A stretch of 64,000 nt of DNA from Prolixibacteraceae bacterium JC049 (GTDB lineage Bacteria; Bacteroidota; Bacteroidia; Bacteroidales; Prolixibacteraceae): positions 310,381 to 374,380 of the forward strand of contig SACZ01000001.1 in assembly GCA_023369685.1 (NCBI GenBank). Direction: 5' to 3'. Under the pieces are notes generated by a model. It saw only the letters and a list, made by a program, of their open reading frames with translations, was not told the origin of the DNA and ran no database searches. Within the stretch, counting starts at the first letter, position 1; each line of letters starts with the position of its first letter. The position numbers and the translations under genes were made by a program. This document shows positions 61,687 to 64,000 of this stretch, one piece after another.

Positions 61687-64000
61687 GTGTGTTTTAATAG
61701 AACGTCAGCGAACTTCTTAAAGAGAATTTTAGTATTCGTTTTTATTACGCTGTTGAGTGGATTTGTAACTGCAGGTACTATAAAAGGTGTCATATGTGAC
61801 AAGATTAGTAAGGAAACCATTACAGGAGTGTTGGTTTATACTTCTGACCAAAAATATTCATGTGTAAGTAATTTTAAAGGTGAATTTTATCTGGATTTAC
61901 CAACTGTCATAAATAGAGTGAAGGTGTATTTTTCATGTCTTGGATATAAAAAATATGAAGTTAATCTTGTGGCTCCGTTTCCTGAACAAATACAAATCTA
62001 TTTAGAGAATGAATTACAAGCAATAAATGAGGTGGTAGTGACGGCTGAGAAGTCTGTTACTTCAGTTGAGAATGTGACTGTAATTAAAAAGGATGCAATA
62101 AAGCATATTCAGGCATTTTCGTTTGCTGATGTACTTGAGTTATTGCCTGGTAAATTAATTCAATCTCCTTCAATGGCAAATTATCAGGCTCCTTCGTTGC
62201 GAGAAGTAAAGACAAATCCATTGAATACGATGAATAGCTTAGGAACTTCAATTCGGATAGATGGAGCAGATATTTCCAATAATGCAAGTTTGAATAAAGG
62301 GAAGTTCGAAGGGAACTCATTGAGCTCTATTGATATGAGGGATATTAGTACCGATGATATTGAATCGGTAGAGATTATTCAAGGTGTTCCTTCTGTGAAA
62401 TACGGTGATTTAACTTCAGGAACAATATTGATAAAATCGAAAGTAAAAGATTCTCCTTTTGTTTTAAAATCCAGATTGAATCCAACAACGGAGCAGTTTC
62501 GTTTTGGTAAAGGATGGAACGTTGCCGAAAAATCGCAGGTAAACACAAGTATGCAATTTACTCGTGCTCGTTCTAGCTTAAGGTCAGCAGTGAATGGCTA
62601 CAAAAAAATATTGGGAATGGCATTGTGGCAACGAGAGTTCGGAGAAGTAGGCAATTCTTTTAAAATGTTCTCAAAGCTAAATACGAGTTATCAATTCTCT
62701 GGAGATATACACGATGTTGATAAAGGAATTGAAAGTTTGTATCGGAATAATAAGTTCTATGTTTTTGTTCAAAACTCAGGAGTAAAGCGTTTCAAGAATT
62801 CATTTGTTTCGAAATTGAATTATAACGTAAATGCAAACTATTCCGATAAAGAGGTTTACGATAGAGAAACAGTAGCCTCTGATAACATATTTATTCCTGT
62901 TGGAGAAATAGGAGTTCTTACTCCGGCAAAGAGAATAAAAACATTATACGATTATGAATTGCACGAAGATAGTAGGCCTTTTAGCTTCAAAGTAAGTGCT
63001 GATGTTGAAGCCGGTTTAGAAAGTCGTCATTTTAAGCACCGTTTCTTGTTCGGTTTTAATTATGTGTACGAGAAAAATCTAGGGAAGGGTACTTATTACG
63101 ATAGGGAACGCCCCCCTTATGTACAGGATCATAAAAAACGAATAAGACCAATGGATTCATACCCTGCATTGAGAAGGTATGCTCTTTTTGCCGAAGATAA
63201 GATTTCAACAAAACTTTTTTCCAAGGATCTAAGAATACAGTTAGGATTACGTTTTTCCAATTTTCAACCCAGTGGACTATGGAAGACAGATTTTGCAACA
63301 ATATTAGAACCAAGGGTAAATGTTTCGTATGTTATTACTGATAAGTTGAAATTTAGAGCTGCCTGTGGTGTTACGTCACGGTCAGCTCCTCTTTCAATGC
63401 TTAGTCCTAATCCGGTCTATTTCGATGAAAGTAATATACGAGTAAGGGGAGAACAAGAAACCGATCCGAATGTGCCGGATGTTATTGCTTATACAACTAC
63501 TTTCTTGTTCAATACGAATAATCCTGAACTGGAGCTGGCAAAAGCTATTAAGCAGGAATATAGTATATACTATCAGTTAGGAAAACACAATTTGTCATTA
63601 TCATTTTTCAATGCGGTTACACAAAACGCATATGGATCAGTTGCTCGCGATGTTTATACTCCAGTTGACAAATATAGAATGATTTATAATGATCCTGTTA
63701 AAGGAACGCATATGGAGCATTACGAAACAAGAACCTTTATGCAAAGGCTAAATGTTCCTGGAAATAAGTATGAGAGCAGAGACAGAGGAGTTGATTTGTC
63801 AATTAATATAGCTCGTATCAATGCAATTAATACCTATTTCAATATAACAGGATCTTTCTTTGAGAGTAGTACTAAAGAGTTAAGAGATTACATATCCTAT
63901 GAGCGTCTACTAGTAACGCCAGGAACAATAATTCCAATATATACAAAAGGACGAGGAAGTAAAGATCAACGCTTTTCGACAAAGGTAAGAGCTATCTATA
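61687..64000 (+). CDS. TonB-dependent receptor with GTG start, 3' end cut off by the window
   Basis: The frame opens after a TAA at 61672 and runs to the window end without a stop (771 codons). The only plausible start is GTG at 61687, preceded by AAGGGAAAA at a good distance; it yields a signal peptide (MCFNRTSANFLKRILVFVFI, cleavage near VTAG). A carboxypeptidase-regulatory-like domain (TIKGVICDKISKETITGVLV) is followed by a plug (about 110-260: NEVVVTAEKS, ELLPGK, IRIDGADISNNASLNKG, GVPSVKYGDLTSGTILIKSK) and barrel strands. It lacks SusC-specific marks and no SusD is visible, so it may take up a siderophore, vitamin or peptide. Confidence 0.85.
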   Translation, partial: MCFNRTSANFLKRILVFVFITLLSGFVTAGTIKGVICDKISKETITGVLVYTSDQKYSCVSNFKGEFYLDLPTVINRVKVYFSCLGYKKYEVNLVAPFPEQIQIYLENELQAINEVVVTAEKSVTSVENVTVIKKDAIKHIQAFSFADVLELLPGKLIQSPSMANYQAPSLREVKTNPLNTMNSLGTSIRIDGADISNNASLNKGKFEGNSLSSIDMRDISTDDIESVEIIQGVPSVKYGDLTSGTILIKSKVKDSPFVLKSRLNPTTEQFRFGKGWNVAEKSQVNTSMQFTRARSSLRSAVNGYKKILGMALWQREFGEVGNSFKMFSKLNTSYQFSGDIHDVDKGIESLYRNNKFYVFVQNSGVKRFKNSFVSKLNYNVNANYSDKEVYDRETVASDNIFIPVGEIGVLTPAKRIKTLYDYELHEDSRPFSFKVSADVEAGLESRHFKHRFLFGFNYVYEKNLGKGTYYDRERPPYVQDHKKRIRPMDSYPALRRYALFAEDKISTKLFSKDLRIQLGLRFSNFQPSGLWKTDFATILEPRVNVSYVITDKLKFRAACGVTSRSAPLSMLSPNPVYFDESNIRVRGEQETDPNVPDVIAYTTTFLFNTNNPELELAKAIKQEYSIYYQLGKHNLSLSFFNAVTQNAYGSVARDVYTPVDKYRMIYNDPVKGTHMEHYETRTFMQRLNVPGNKYESRDRGVDLSINIARINAINTYFNITGSFFESSTKELRDYISYERLLVTPGTIIPIYTKGRGSKDQRFSTKVRAIY

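Overview
The window is about 64 kb of a Bacteroidota chromosome. Evidence for this: two SusC/SusD pairs, a FecR/ECF regulatory pair, an exported protein with a type IX secretion sorting domain, A-rich leaders instead of strong Shine-Dalgarno sites, and several promoter-like TAnnTTTG boxes. The gene style (PUL-rich, thrA/phosphoglycerate-mutase-like/thrC operon, serC-serA-DUF1015) suggests class Bacteroidia, possibly a free-living or marine Marinilabiliales-like lineage; the placement below phylum is inference.

Layout. 1-9.5 kb: end of a DEAD-box RNA helicase, an ORF6N-domain protein, an outer-membrane porin with an exported FMN-binding protein, an MFS sugar transporter, an aldehyde dehydrogenase, a 598-residue cysteine-rich protein of unknown function, and a 38-residue protein with two Cys-Cys pairs and its own terminator. 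9.5-22 kb: mostly housekeeping (ABC-F ATPase with a degenerate second site, TRIC-type channel, cyclase-family hydrolase, threonine operon, recA, bcp, a SPOR-like periplasmic protein, clpS), followed by two tandem non-coding terminator units that look like paired small RNAs.

22-51 kb is a large polysaccharide utilisation locus. A LacI-type regulator is divergent from SusCD pair 1, and three tandem LacI-type operator-like sites lie between them. Downstream are four beta-propeller glycosidase-like proteins (three GH43-like, one resembling exo-beta-1,3-galactanases), a GH31 enzyme, a sodium:solute symporter and a cytoplasmic FAD oxidoreductase. The last of these is translationally coupled to an ECF sigma factor. 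Then come FecR, SusCD pair 2 (with an STN signalling domain), two surface lipoproteins with discoidin-like domains, and a second FAD oxidoreductase that is exported and has a T9SS tail. The likely flow is surface binding and cleavage, TonB-dependent import, periplasmic trimming, symport, and an oxidative step in the cytoplasm. The substrate is not certain; a beta-galactose-containing glycan is a guess from one enzyme.

51-64 kb: the serine operon (serC, serA, DUF1015) with an internal terminator, then the most unusual cluster. A membrane class III nucleotidyl cyclase faces, and overlaps at its 3' end, an operon of three genes: a giant outer-membrane protein with a degenerate metallophosphoesterase domain plus a kinase-like domain plus a beta-barrel; an exported histidine phosphatase; and an HD-domain protein fused to a Pycsar-type membrane effector domain. 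The window ends inside a TonB-dependent receptor that starts with GTG. No tRNA, rRNA, CRISPR array or insertion sequence was found.
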